Origin: Candidatus Merdivicinus faecavium
GTDB taxonomy: Bacteria; Bacillota; Clostridia; Oscillospirales; Ruminococcaceae
Direction of reading: 5' to 3'
Assembly (NCBI GenBank): GCA_018716285.1
Contig: DVKD01000032.1
Location: forward strand, 1 to 64,000
DNA length: 64,000 bases
The notes beneath the pieces are model-generated. The model worked only from the letters and a program-made list of their open reading frames with translations, had not been told where the DNA came from and searched no databases. Shown here piece by piece: positions 23,213 through 31,233 of this stretch (its first letter is position 1; every line of letters begins with the position of its first letter). The position numbers were made by a program, and so were the translations under genes.

Positions 23213-23551
23213 TCATTCCTCCTTCTGGCCGCGCCACTTGAAATTAGCGCAATAATATCCATCGCTGCCCTCTTTGTAGCATCCGTGGCCATTGTGGGCA
23301 CAATAGCTTTCACACAAGCCCGCAAAAGCATCATCAGCATCTGCATTATCCACGCCGTATCCTCTCCGGATTTCCTCAACATCCCCAATTATTGCGCACA
23401 CGTCTGCCACCGCCGCATCCCTCTCGGCTTTCACCTTTTCAAGCTCGGCTTGCAGGGCGGTAAGGGCTTCGGCGGCATCTCTGCATTCTTCCTGCTTAAA
23501 TCCGTAGGTTCCACATTCTTTGAGGTGCTCGATCAGCTTTTCAACGTCCAT
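23213..23551 (-). CDS. Hypothetical phage protein, coiled coil plus Cys-rich end
   Basis: 112 aa from ATG 23551. A central coiled coil (AEALTALQAELEKVKAERDA) leads into a C-terminal Cys-rich part (CESYCAHNGHGCYKEGSDGY). The layout recurs in many Clostridial phage early proteins. No function known. Confidence 0.55.
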   Translation of the reverse strand: MDVEKLIEHLKECGTYGFKQEECRDAAEALTALQAELEKVKAERDAAVADVCAIIGDVEEIRRGYGVDNADADDAFAGLCESYCAHNGHGCYKEGSDGYYCANFKWRGQKEE

Positions 23552-23563
23552 CGTCAATCCTCC

Positions 23564-23959
23564 TTACGGCTCATAAACCAGTTCGAACACCTGGAATTGT
23601 TCCGGCAAAACATTGATTTCGTAGTGATAGGGAGAAACATCCGAGCCGCTCAAATCCTCAACAACGTACATCGTGTATTCGTTAAGATATACATAGTGCT
23701 TTTTGTAAATCCCGTTCTCCAATTCCACCGTAATGACCAGTTCGTTTTCGGAGTTGTTCGACAGCGAGAAATTCCCGATCAACTCAAAAAGCGGGGTATC
23801 CGTCCGGGCGTTGATGACCTCCAACCGGCGGGTTACGTTGAAATTATCCGCCGCCTGATTGATGTTGTAGTTCACCTGGCTGGCTTCTGTGCAGGACGTC
23901 AGCCCTGCCAGCAAAAGCGAAAGCGCCGTAGCAATTATGATTTTGCGAGTTCTTTTCAT
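23564..23959 (-). CDS. Beta-sandwich lipoprotein of prophage type
   Basis: 131 aa from ATG 23959. A type II signal peptide (MKRTRKIIIATALSLLLAGL) ends in the lipobox LTSC with Cys23 as the lipid anchor. The mature part is beta-rich (QAADNFNVTRRLEVINARTD; YEINVLPEQFQVFELVYE) and matches a small lipoprotein often found in Clostridial prophages. A cell-surface role during lysogeny or early infection, such as superinfection exclusion, is conceivable but only inferred. Confidence 0.75.
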   Translation of the reverse strand: MKRTRKIIIATALSLLLAGLTSCTEASQVNYNINQAADNFNVTRRLEVINARTDTPLFELIGNFSLSNNSENELVITVELENGIYKKHYVYLNEYTMYVVEDLSGSDVSPYHYEINVLPEQFQVFELVYEP

Positions 23960-23960
23960 G

Positions 23961-24260
23961 TCAATCCTCCTCCGCTGGCTGTTGGAGCCATTTTCTCGCC
24001 GCTTGTTTGCACCCGTCCGCAAGCACTCCGCCCGGGTGCGCCTCATAGTACCGGCATATCCCTACCTTGTCGCAGTACTCACGACCCTCGCAAAAGTCGG
24101 CGGAGATCAATAGCTCTGCCAGCTCCTCATCGCTCATGGCCCGAATTCGTTCGGCGTTGGTGTATGGCACTGTTGTCGCATAAGGGCAGGTATCTACGCA
24201 TAGACATTTTTTCACGTCATATGGATACTGCATGGGGCAATTTATTCCGCTGCATTTCAT
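23961..24260 (-). CDS. Cys-rich hypothetical phage protein
   Basis: 99 aa from ATG 24260, overlapping the upstream radical SAM stop (ATGA) with GGAGGAAGCG as ribosome site. Many Cys (MKCSGINCPMQYPY, KKCLCVDTCPYA, FCEGREYCDKVGICRYY), then a short helix CKQAARKWLQQPAEED. The central motif SDEELAELL is common in phage early proteins. Metal binding is likely; function unknown. Confidence 0.5.
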   Translation of the reverse strand: MKCSGINCPMQYPYDVKKCLCVDTCPYATTVPYTNAERIRAMSDEELAELLISADFCEGREYCDKVGICRYYEAHPGGVLADGCKQAARKWLQQPAEED

Positions 24261-25117
24261 ATCGCTTCCTCCTCTCCCTCCGGCAAGCACTTATGCCACA
24301 CCTCACCAAACTTTTTGGACACAATCGCTGGCCGCAGCCATTCCCGCTGGAATTTTGCCCACTCCCTATCTACCTGCCCTTTTTCGTCACGGTACAGCAT
24401 TGCGTAAGGCATAAACCCCGCCTGTATTGTTTGTTCAAGACGTTTCTGCGCCTTGTCAAAGGTATCGCCCCGGTATCCGATCAGGTTATAGCACCCCATC
24501 ACATGGGATTGCGGCGTAAATCCCGCCTCCATCAGCATTCGTCCAGCCTCTACAAGTGGCTCGTAGTCGTCCGGCGTGTCGTAGGCAAAATACATCCGCT
24601 CCGGTCTGGATTCTTTTAGCAGCTCGCAGTGCCAGGGTTTCAACTCTTTGGCTTCTAGACCGCCGGTAAATTTGGGGCGGTGCGGCTGACGCTTGAGCAT
24701 CTCAAACACCGCCCGGATGTGCTCTTCGGAGCATTGCAGCAGGTTGTTGTCCAGAATATCCCATCCGTCCTTGATCTCCAGCTCCCGGAGGCACCCCTCC
24801 CGCTGGCTGGCCATACAAAACCAGCAATGATTATTACATCCGCGGGAAGTGATGGTATATCCATGCTTGAGGTACAAACCCGGCGTAAACTCACCGGCGG
24901 GATCATTATAGGCCGGTCCTCCTACTTTGACCGGGACACCCACCATTTCCCACTGGTAAGCCAGCGCCTCGGCCTTGGGCCTGTCATAAGTAAACGTGAC
25001 ACTGACATGCACCTCATCGATTTCCGGCAGCGCCAGCATAAGCGGCGGGCCGAAAAAGGCCAACGGATCGTCCGGCGTCGCGGCGGTTTTCCGCGGGGAT
25101 ACGCGTGCGACCTTCAT
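24257..25117 (-). CDS. Phage radical SAM protein
   Basis: 286 aa. The iron-sulphur motif is C94-x3-C98-x2-C101 (RGCNNHCWFC), preceded by KHGYTITS. Downstream features such as FTGGLEAKELKPWHCELL and YFAYDTPDDYEPLVEAGRML follow the TIM-barrel pattern of radical SAM enzymes. Substrate is not evident. It lies among tiny early genes with ATGA-type overlaps on both sides, so it is part of the phage transcript and not a host intruder. Some phages carry radical SAM proteins for nucleotide or DNA modification; no link to a partner enzyme is seen here. Confidence 0.85.
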   Translation of the reverse strand: MKVARVSPRKTAATPDDPLAFFGPPLMLALPEIDEVHVSVTFTYDRPKAEALAYQWEMVGVPVKVGGPAYNDPAGEFTPGLYLKHGYTITSRGCNNHCWFCMASQREGCLRELEIKDGWDILDNNLLQCSEEHIRAVFEMLKRQPHRPKFTGGLEAKELKPWHCELLKESRPERMYFAYDTPDDYEPLVEAGRMLMEAGFTPQSHVMGCYNLIGYRGDTFDKAQKRLEQTIQAGFMPYAMLYRDEKGQVDREWAKFQREWLRPAIVSKKFGEVWHKCLPEGEEEAI

Positions 25118-25341
25118 ACTTCTCCCTCCGGCGGGCCGTCATGCCTAGTCGCAAAATCTCCGGCCTCGTACAGCTCGCAGCGCTTATCCTCGGGCCTGCG
25201 GATTTTCGGCGCGCGGTGACCGAGGTCCATGGCGCAATCCATAACATGGTAAAACGCCGACCGCTCCACATGGCAGCAGTAGCCGGACCCTACTCCGGTC
25301 TTTTTGTACTCATCCAAATATTTGCAGCCATGGCAGTTCAT
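25114..25341 (-). CDS. Cys-rich small phage protein
   Basis: 75 aa from ATG 25341 (GGAGGAATC upstream). Begins MNCHGCKYLDEYKKTG and has further Cys at CCHVER and CAMD; ends EDKRCELYEAGDFATRHDGP. The CHGCKY opening is found in a recurrent Clostridial phage family of unknown function. Confidence 0.55.
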   Translation of the reverse strand: MNCHGCKYLDEYKKTGVGSGYCCHVERSAFYHVMDCAMDLGHRAPKIRRPEDKRCELYEAGDFATRHDGPPEGEV

Positions 25342-25733
25342 CGCGCGATTCCTCCCTCCGGCGGGCGGCGGTAGGCGAGCCACAAGTCTCCATATGTCTT
25401 GGCAGAGATCGGTGTAGCCGTCATTCCCTCAGAAGTTCCAGCGCGGCTAAAGTATGTGTACGACTTATTGACGCCGTGCCAATTCAGTATGCACCAACCG
25501 TCCCCATAGTTTTTCGTTGTTACATAAATAGGCTGCCCGTCCATCTCCCGCAGCTCATCCAGCGTCAAAGGCTCGTTCGGCGGGGTGAGGGTGGGAATTG
25601 CGTCTGGATTCCGTATGGCCGACCGGGCAATATTTAGCCCCTTATTCACGCCCTTTGAAAATGCCCCGGTTTCCTTCACAATCTGTTCCGTCAGGAATCG
25701 GAACGCCACCTCGCTGTCAATCGCCCTTGCCAT
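25338..25733 (-). CDS. Hypothetical phage protein (LTLDELREMDGQP family)
   Basis: 131 aa. The motif PLTLDELREMDGQPIYVTT followed by WCILNW and ending YGDLWLAYRRPPEGG is a widespread Firmicute phage pattern of unknown role. The N-terminal 45 residues are a separate helical part. Overlaps both neighbours. Confidence 0.6.
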   Translation of the reverse strand: MARAIDSEVAFRFLTEQIVKETGAFSKGVNKGLNIARSAIRNPDAIPTLTPPNEPLTLDELREMDGQPIYVTTKNYGDGWCILNWHGVNKSYTYFSRAGTSEGMTATPISAKTYGDLWLAYRRPPEGGIAR

Positions 25734-26046
25734 CTTTCAGCGCCTCCAATCTCATTTGCCCGTCTAACTGGGTTGTATCGTCACGGTAAATGCCAATCCT
25801 TGCGAACGTTCGCTTTGCCGTGTCGGAAATCATTTGATAGGACACTGGCTTACTGTAAAGCCCGCACGCCTCCCACCTCATTGCCCAATCGGCCTTGTTG
25901 CTGTGAAAACCTCCATAAGCGGCGCACTTGCGGAATCTCTTGTCGTTGTACTGTACTATCCGTAAGTTGCAACACGTGCCGCATGTGTTCCCGTCTGATA
26001 CTCCGAAAGAGTAGTGCATCAGCTCAATCGGCTTTTGCTTCGCCAT
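25717..26046 (-). CDS. Hypothetical phage protein with Cys cluster
   Basis: 109 aa. The N-terminal half has GNTCGTCCNL, KCAAYG and ACGLYS Cys positions that could bind a metal. The C-terminal half (TAKRTFARIGIYRDDTTQLD) is helical. No family named. GAGGC precedes the ATG. Confidence 0.5.
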   Translation of the reverse strand: MAKQKPIELMHYSFGVSDGNTCGTCCNLRIVQYNDKRFRKCAAYGGFHSNKADWAMRWEACGLYSKPVSYQMISDTAKRTFARIGIYRDDTTQLDGQMRLEALKDGKGD

Positions 26047-26395
26047 ACATTGCCTCCAATCGTCTCATCACCATCTGCACTGCCTCGTCCGTCATGGGAG
26101 CGCCACAGTGAGGGCAGAAATCAGAACTCCAAAATCTAATTCCAGGGCAATATCCGCACTTCGAACATACAGTGTCGTATACCCCCATGCTTGGTACGCC
26201 TACCCACTCACCCCTCCACACCTTCTCCACCTGCTCCCGGCTGACGGGGCGGAGGGCGGTGAGGGCCAGTAAGAACACCTCTTTCTGTTCGTCAAGCTCC
26301 TTTTGAAGTGCTTCCGAACACGATTCCCAATATGTATCAGTGTCCTGTATGGTTTCTTCCAACCACTTAATCGCTTCTTCCCGCGTCATGCTCAT
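26024..26395 (-). CDS. Zinc-ribbon hypothetical phage protein
   Basis: 123 aa from ATG 26395 (ATGA overlap and GGAAGGAGG site). Starts MSMTREEAIKWLEETIQ, then ALTALRPVSREQVEKVWRGE, a common phage motif, then CSKCGYCPG and FCPHCGAPMT, a zinc ribbon. Function unknown. Confidence 0.6.
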   Translation of the reverse strand: MSMTREEAIKWLEETIQDTDTYWESCSEALQKELDEQKEVFLLALTALRPVSREQVEKVWRGEWVGVPSMGVYDTVCSKCGYCPGIRFWSSDFCPHCGAPMTDEAVQMVMRRLEAMYGEAKAD

Positions 26396-26742
26396 GGCTG
26401 GGCCTCCTTCCAATGTTTTTCAATCCTGGCGCACACCTCTTCGGCGGTAAGGTACCCAAGCACGTTGTCGCGCTTTTTCTCTTCCGGGGTAAGCAGCCCC
26501 ATGATTTCAAGCAAATCCTGCTCTGCTCCGTAGCTGCCGTAATGCTCAATCGCGTCCATTACGCGCTTTTTTCCGTCTTCCGGGTAAATGATCTGCCAGC
26601 CGTCGCTCATCTTCTCGCAGGTATGTGGGATTTTCTTCTCGGTGAGCATGGCGTCCAGCCGCAGGATTTCCCGGTATTTGTCGTTTGTGATGTAATTCCC
26701 GCTGCCGTCGATCAGCGGCATAAAAAAATCAAGTCCAAACAT
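26392..26742 (-). CDS. Hypothetical phage protein
   Basis: 116 aa. Begins MFGLDFFMPLIDGSGNYITN. The middle KIPHTCEKMSDGWQIIYPED and C-terminal LLTPEEKKRDNVLGYLTAEE look like a compact alpha/beta protein. No recognised family. AAAGGAGG ribosome site. Confidence 0.5.
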   Translation of the reverse strand: MFGLDFFMPLIDGSGNYITNDKYREILRLDAMLTEKKIPHTCEKMSDGWQIIYPEDGKKRVMDAIEHYGSYGAEQDLLEIMGLLTPEEKKRDNVLGYLTAEEVCARIEKHWKEAQP

Positions 26743-26744
26743 CG

Positions 26745-26963
26745 CTATTGCTCCTCCTTTGTGACGGTCCTCCCTGCAAGCTCATCCATCGGCACCTCAA
26801 AAGCGTCAGCCAGGGCGATAAAGCTCATCAGGCTGGGATGCGTCGCACCTCTTTCATACATGGATATCATGCAGTCTCTAAGCCCGGCCCTCCTGGCCAG
26901 CTCGATGGTCGTCCAGCCTCTGGCCTTGCGAAAATCCCGGATCATCTCTCCGATGCGCTTCAC
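26745..26963 (-). CDS. Xre-type HTH regulator within the early operon
   Basis: 72 aa, GTG start with GGGAGGG upstream and a GTGA overlap with the methyltransferase stop. It is a stand-alone HTH_3 domain (RKARGWTTIELARRAGLRDC, MISMYERGATHPSL, FEVPMDELAG). It could bind an operator as a Cro-like or secondary early regulator. Lying deep inside the lytic transcript, it would be made only after derepression. Confidence 0.8.
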   Translation of the reverse strand: MKRIGEMIRDFRKARGWTTIELARRAGLRDCMISMYERGATHPSLMSFIALADAFEVPMDELAGRTVTKEEQ

Positions 26964-27394
26964 ACGGATCCCTCCCTCGGCCTGAAAACGACCACCATCG
27001 ACGGGAACGGCGCGCTGTTTTTTGCTCCGCCAAATTTTAATCTTCCGCGCAAAAACCGGACTTCCGCCTTGCCATATATGTATTCATGAAACCACCGCGT
27101 ATCCGTGCGCGCCGGAAGCAGCATGACGACCAGCGCGCCATTTTCTGCGCTTCCGGCTGCTTTTTGAACCCACTTCCCGATCTCCCGGCCATACGGCGGA
27201 TTGCACCAGCATCGTCCATGCCAGGGTCTCGAAAGCCCGTCCATTTCCGGCGTGTAATACGCTGCGCATTTGGCGTTCTCCGGCAGAGCGCACACATCCA
27301 GGTTAAAATGGAATTCTGCATCCAATGCGTTGAAAAACTCCTGCGGCGTTTCCCACAAGTCGCTTGCGCTGGAAAACATAGCATCGGTGTTCAC
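26960..27394 (-). CDS. Phage DNA N6-adenine methyltransferase (Dam family)
   Basis: 144 aa from GTG 27394, chosen over an upstream TTG because GGAGG lies six bases before it and the upstream gene ends just before. Residues 14-21 WETPQEFF, LDVCA (32-36) and NPPY (65-68) are the hallmarks of the phage N6-adenine methyltransferase family; FLRGRLKFGGAKNSAPFPSM is also typical. It probably methylates phage DNA and may shield it from restriction. Confidence 0.9.
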   Translation of the reverse strand: MNTDAMFSSASDLWETPQEFFNALDAEFHFNLDVCALPENAKCAAYYTPEMDGLSRPWHGRCWCNPPYGREIGKWVQKAAGSAENGALVVMLLPARTDTRWFHEYIYGKAEVRFLRGRLKFGGAKNSAPFPSMVVVFRPREGSV

Positions 27395-27395
27395 G

Positions 27396-27644
27396 CTATC
27401 CCTCCATCCCAAAATTCACTTCGCAGATCCCGATGATCTCCTCCGCGAGCTTCTTCGCCTCCTGCGGGGTGAGGAGGACGGCCGGGTAGCCGTCTTTCAG
27501 CCTGTGCCACCGGTTTTTCGGCGGGGACAGCAGCAGCTCTTCGGCTCCAGGGTCCAGGATGTACACCCATCCCCTCAGATCGCTGTCAATCGACAGGAAC
27601 TCCTGCCTTTCGGCGTCGGTCAGCAGGGCATAACGGCTTTTCAT
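27396..27644 (-). CDS. Small hypothetical phage protein
   Basis: 82 aa. Starts MKSRYALLTDAERQEFLSID and ends in a helix (LTPQEAKKLAEEIIGICEV). No known domain. It lies between RusA and the methyltransferase genes with a GGAGGAGATGCG ribosome site. Confidence 0.5.
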   Translation of the reverse strand: MKSRYALLTDAERQEFLSIDSDLRGWVYILDPGAEELLLSPPKNRWHRLKDGYPAVLLTPQEAKKLAEEIIGICEVNFGMEG

Positions 27645-28015
27645 CGCATCTCCTCCTTTGAGATTTCCTCAATCTCCACCCCAATGCACTTTTTGTCCCA
27701 GAACCGGTGCTCCACCGCCCGGACGTACCGCCGCGAATCGTCGGCGAGGAGGCAGCCCTTGAGCGCGTCTACGGTGCATTTGGCCGCGATGGCATGGTTG
27801 TCGATATCCAGCCGGTCGTCCCACCAGAACGTGATCCTGACTGGCTTCTGGAAAACCCGCGGGCGGATATTCTGCTCTTTCAGCGCCGCCCGCACCCGCC
27901 AGTGCCAGGCGTCGGCCCGTTTCTTGCGGACAGACCAGTGCAGCCCCGCGTAGTAGGCGTTCAGGCCGTACTCCTTCGCAAACGCTTTGGGGTAGTCGAT
28001 GGTAAACCGGATCAT
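27641..28015 (-). CDS. rusA: RusA-family Holliday junction resolvase
   Basis: 124 aa. The acidic catalytic cluster is visible: D70 and D72 in DRLDIDNHAIAAK, D83 in TVDAL, and D92/D93 in LLADDSRR. KPVRITFWW is the preceding strand. RusA enzymes cut Holliday junctions made during phage recombination or replication, fitting with RecT and YqaJ nearby. Overlaps both neighbours by four bases. Confidence 0.85.
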   Translation of the reverse strand: MIRFTIDYPKAFAKEYGLNAYYAGLHWSVRKKRADAWHWRVRAALKEQNIRPRVFQKPVRITFWWDDRLDIDNHAIAAKCTVDALKGCLLADDSRRYVRAVEHRFWDKKCIGVEIEEISKEEMR

Positions 28016-28749
28016 CCCTGCCCCTCCTTCCCGTCAAAATCGGGCACCACAAGCCCCTGCGCCTCCAGCTGGGCGAGGTCGTAGGACGGCGGGTAGCCCT
28101 GCGCCGCGCCCTTGTGCGCGGATGCGTCCTTGCGCGCCCAGCTGCGGATGGTCGCCAGATGGCTCCGGTATTTTTTGCCGGATGACGCGATGTACTCGGA
28201 CAGCCGCTCAATCCGCGCCGCCCAGTCGGATGGGAACTCGGATTTGAGCTTGTCGAGCTCCCCGTCGCTCAGCAGGACGTTCTGGTATTCGCCGTATTTG
28301 CGGGCGGAAGGGGGGACACAGGGGGAATCCTCCCGTTTATGTTTTAGTTTCTGTTTATTTAATTCCTTATTATATAAGGGGCCTGTATTGTGTCCGGACA
28401 ATGCAAGGTTTTGCGTCCGGACAATGTCAGGCATTGTGTCCAGTACTGTGTCCGAAATGTTACCATCAAATGAGATCATCCGGTACTTCCCGGGGCGGTT
28501 CCCCCGGCCCGGCAGATAGTCGATGAGCCCGCGCTGTTTGAGCCCGTTGCGGGCGTAATCCAGCCCGCTTTTGGACAGGGCTGTCAGCTGCTGCAATATC
28601 GAGTTATTCACCGCAAATTCGTCCAGCCATCCGAGCCTGTTGTTTATGGCCATCAGCGTATACCATAAAGCAACCTCGCCCGTTGACACGCCGTTGTACA
28701 GCGAATAGTCGTAAAAGCTCCGCAGCTCCTTCAGATAGTTTACAGCCAC
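28012..28749 (-). CDS. Phage replication initiation-like protein (winged-helix N-terminus)
   Basis: 245 aa, GTG start. The N-terminus (GVSTGEVALWYTLMAINNRL, then NSILQQLTALSKSGLDYARN) forms the winged-helix pattern of phage replisome organisers. The C-terminus (SDWAARIERLSEYIASSGKK, YRSHLATIRSWARKD) resembles DnaD-like ends. It probably loads a helicase at the phage origin. The gene lies next to SSB, as is usual. No separate origin repeats were seen. Confidence 0.7.
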   Translation of the reverse strand: MAVNYLKELRSFYDYSLYNGVSTGEVALWYTLMAINNRLGWLDEFAVNNSILQQLTALSKSGLDYARNGLKQRGLIDYLPGRGNRPGKYRMISFDGNISDTVLDTMPDIVRTQNLALSGHNTGPLYNKELNKQKLKHKREDSPCVPPSARKYGEYQNVLLSDGELDKLKSEFPSDWAARIERLSEYIASSGKKYRSHLATIRSWARKDASAHKGAAQGYPPSYDLAQLEAQGLVVPDFDGKEGQG

Positions 28750-28767
28750 TCTCTCACCGTCCTAACC

Positions 28768-29280
28768 CTAAAACGGCAGGTCGCCCGAATAGGGGTCGTC
28801 CTCTGCGAAATCCACATCCAGCGTCCCCCGGTAATGCACATCTCCCGGCAGCCCGTATTGTGCAGTCTGCACGTAAGCCGCAGCCGGGTCTCCGGCCGGG
28901 ACGGGAGGCGGCGCAGCCGGAGGGGCCGCAGGCGGCGTTTCCTGCGCCGGAGCGGCCGGCCTGCTGTCGGCAAAATACGCCTGATCGACAATGACCTCAT
29001 AAGCCGTGCGCTTCTGGCCGTTCTTGTCCTCATAATTCCGGCTTTGGAGGCTGCCCTCCACCGCGATCATCCGGCCTTTGGTGAAATATTTGCCGATAAA
29101 CTCCGCCGTCTGCCGCCAGGCCACGCAGGGGATGAAGTCAGCCTGCTTCTCGGCAGCGCCCTTCGGCTGATAATTGCGCTCGACCGCGAGGCGGAAGGCC
29201 GCGACGGAGGTCCCGTTCTGGGTGGTTTTGAGCTCCGGGTCGGCGACGAGGCGGCCCATCAAGGTGACGCTATTGAGCAT
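28768..29280 (-). CDS. ssb: Single-stranded DNA-binding protein
   Basis: 170 aa. N-terminal OB fold with MLNSVTLMGRLVADPELKTT and FIPCVAWRQTAEFIGKYFTK, then an Ala/Pro-rich linker, and an acidic tip ending DPYSGDLPF that recruits partner proteins. Its start lies in the end of recT, with a GGAGGTGAG site. Confidence 0.95.
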   Translation of the reverse strand: MLNSVTLMGRLVADPELKTTQNGTSVAAFRLAVERNYQPKGAAEKQADFIPCVAWRQTAEFIGKYFTKGRMIAVEGSLQSRNYEDKNGQKRTAYEVIVDQAYFADSRPAAPAQETPPAAPPAAPPPVPAGDPAAAYVQTAQYGLPGDVHYRGTLDVDFAEDDPYSGDLPF

Positions 29281-30103
29281 CGGCGCTCACCTCCGCTTCC
29301 GCCGGCACTTCCTCCGCCTGAGCGGGGATGTAGTCCGGCGCGCCGTCCCCGGCGATCATCTGGTCGGCGGCCTCCACATTGTCGGCCTGGAACGCCTGCT
29401 CCATCTCGGTCGACATGACGCCCCAGTGGGAGAGCAGGTACCGCAGCACCGTCTTGATCGCCATCTCCTCAAAATTGTCCTTCCAGATTTTGCTGCCGGA
29501 TTTGTAGCTGTCGCTGTACCGCTTGACGTGCTGGAGCAGCCTGTCCGTGCTCCAATACAGGCACTTGCGGAATCCGTTCAAGGTCTCCATATAGGCGAAA
29601 TACCCGATGACCGGCGCGTTCTCGCCCGCCGGCTCGCCCGAAAGGTCGACCTCGCCGGACAGCTTGTCCACCCTTTTGAGCTCGCCCTCGTAGACGGGGC
29701 CCGCGTTGATGTACCGGTACGCGCCGGTGCGCATGCACAGCTGGATGTACCCCTTGTACCCCAGCTGGAAGGTGGGCTTCCAAACGCCGTGGTCCCGGCG
29801 CGGGATGATGTACGCAAACCCCAGCTGCTTGTTGATGGGGAGCTTTAAGGACACCGCCTTGAGTGCCTCGGCGAAGACCGCCTGCGGGGCGCAATTCTGG
29901 AGGTAGGTGTCGCTTGCGTACAGGTCGATGATGGATGCGGTAAACGCGCCTGCGTTTTCCTTGAGGCTGTTTTTGAGGAGCGCCTGGGACGCCTCTACAT
30001 TGACGACGCTCTGCATCAGCTGGGCGGGGGTTTTGGGCTTGGTTTTCGGCTTCGCCGCCTGCTGGGAGATGATGCCGCTTACATTGGTGGGTGTATTTTC
30101 CAT
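29270..30103 (-). CDS. recT: RecT-family single-strand annealing protein
   Basis: 277 aa. Motifs typical of RecT: QAVFAEALKAVSLKLPINKQ, LGFAYIIPRRDHGVWKPTFQ and LGYKGYIQLCMRTGAYRYIN. It anneals complementary strands produced by the exonuclease coded just upstream (YqaJ-type). Ribosome site AGGAGGATCATC. SSB, RecT and YqaJ make a compact recombination cassette. Confidence 0.95.
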   Translation of the reverse strand: MENTPTNVSGIISQQAAKPKTKPKTPAQLMQSVVNVEASQALLKNSLKENAGAFTASIIDLYASDTYLQNCAPQAVFAEALKAVSLKLPINKQLGFAYIIPRRDHGVWKPTFQLGYKGYIQLCMRTGAYRYINAGPVYEGELKRVDKLSGEVDLSGEPAGENAPVIGYFAYMETLNGFRKCLYWSTDRLLQHVKRYSDSYKSGSKIWKDNFEEMAIKTVLRYLLSHWGVMSTEMEQAFQADNVEAADQMIAGDGAPDYIPAQAEEVPAEAEVSADAQ

Positions 30104-30113
30104 GATGATCCTC

Positions 30114-31049
30114 CTAATCTGCTTTTTTGTAGCGGAACACGCGGGAGACGCTCTCGATGAGGCAGTCCGCGTAAGCCTGCGGGAATTCGGCTTTGAGTTT
30201 TTTGCTGTCCACCCGGCGGGAGGCCTGCGGTTTCCAACTGGCCGTCCATCCGTTTAAGGCGCTGGCGAGGGCCGCGTCCCCCATATCCTGCATGATGGCC
30301 TGTTTCAGGGTGTCCCGCTCAGAGGTCAGCTCCCTGATCTGGGCGTCAAGCTCCTGCATCCGCTCAAAATCCGGCGCTCTGTCTGCCAAAAAGACCTCCC
30401 CGCCGTCCGAATCCGGGAAGCGCTCCCGGATAAAGGCCCCGTCCTCCTCGCTTCCGTCCGGGCCGGGGACGCTGTCCCCCTCGACGTATGTTTCCCACCA
30501 GCCCTTCTCCTGCTCCATCAGGGCGGCGATCTCGGCGTCGTCCCGCTCGATGACAAAGTGGTAAAAGGCGCGGCTCAGGACCAGCACCGCGAGGTACATC
30601 CGGTCGTATCCCATGACCGCCATATAGTGCTGGCATTGGACGTAGTAGGCGGGCGGGATTTCGCCGTTTTCGAAGTCGGATTTGTTGTAGACCGAGGTGG
30701 TTTTGCATTCCAGCCCGGCGTTTTCCCCGACCACCTCCCGGTCGACGTCGGCGATGGCGAAGGGGTAGTCGGTGTTGCGGAACATGTAATTGCGGCGGCG
30801 GACCTTCTTGCCGGTGGCTTCCGCCCAGCGGCGGGCGACGTACTCCTCGAAATCCGTGCCCTGCCGCATGACCTCAGTCTCTTGCGCCTCCCCTCCAAGG
30901 CCGTGCTTGTCCGCCCAGAGGCGGAGCGGGGAGCCGAAGCGGCTTAACCCGACGATGACCGCCGCGTCGCTGCCGCCGATGCCCTGCCGGCGGCAGGAGA
31001 GCCATTCCGCGCGGGTGGCGGCGTCGGTTTTCATCAGTTTTTCAAGCAC
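30114..31049 (-). CDS. YqaJ-type phage exonuclease
   Basis: 311 aa from GTG 31049 (GAGGAGG six bases upstream). N-terminal IGGSDAAVIVGLSRFGSPLR and EYVARRWAEATGKKVRRRN, with the nuclease core IADVDREVVGENAGLECKTT and AYYVQCQHYMAVMGYDRMYL, match YqaJ-like viral recombinases. A C-terminal coiled coil (ELDAQIRELTSERDTLKQAI) follows. It degrades one strand of linear DNA to load RecT. Confidence 0.92.
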   Translation of the reverse strand: MLEKLMKTDAATRAEWLSCRRQGIGGSDAAVIVGLSRFGSPLRLWADKHGLGGEAQETEVMRQGTDFEEYVARRWAEATGKKVRRRNYMFRNTDYPFAIADVDREVVGENAGLECKTTSVYNKSDFENGEIPPAYYVQCQHYMAVMGYDRMYLAVLVLSRAFYHFVIERDDAEIAALMEQEKGWWETYVEGDSVPGPDGSEEDGAFIRERFPDSDGGEVFLADRAPDFERMQELDAQIRELTSERDTLKQAIMQDMGDAALASALNGWTASWKPQASRRVDSKKLKAEFPQAYADCLIESVSRVFRYKKAD

Positions 31050-31233
31050 GGCGCGCCTCCTCTGGAATCCGCAGGACGGTGATCTGCGCCCCGCAGATGC
31101 AGCGGCGCTCCTCGTAGGAGAAATCCCCGCGCGACCAGTTGTATTCCAGGGTGTTGTCCCACCGCCCGCATTTGGCGCAGGCAAACCGGCCGCCTTTCAT
31201 CGTCACGCCGGTGTAATACTCCCGCTCTTTCAT
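31042..31233 (-). CDS. Small zinc-ribbon phage protein
   Basis: 63 aa. Two Cys pairs (FACAKCGRW and RRCICGAQI) around a tryptophan-rich turn indicate a zinc ribbon. It overlaps the YqaJ start by eight bases. Function unknown. Confidence 0.6.
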   Translation of the reverse strand: MKEREYYTGVTMKGGRFACAKCGRWDNTLEYNWSRGDFSYEERRCICGAQITVLRIPEEARRA

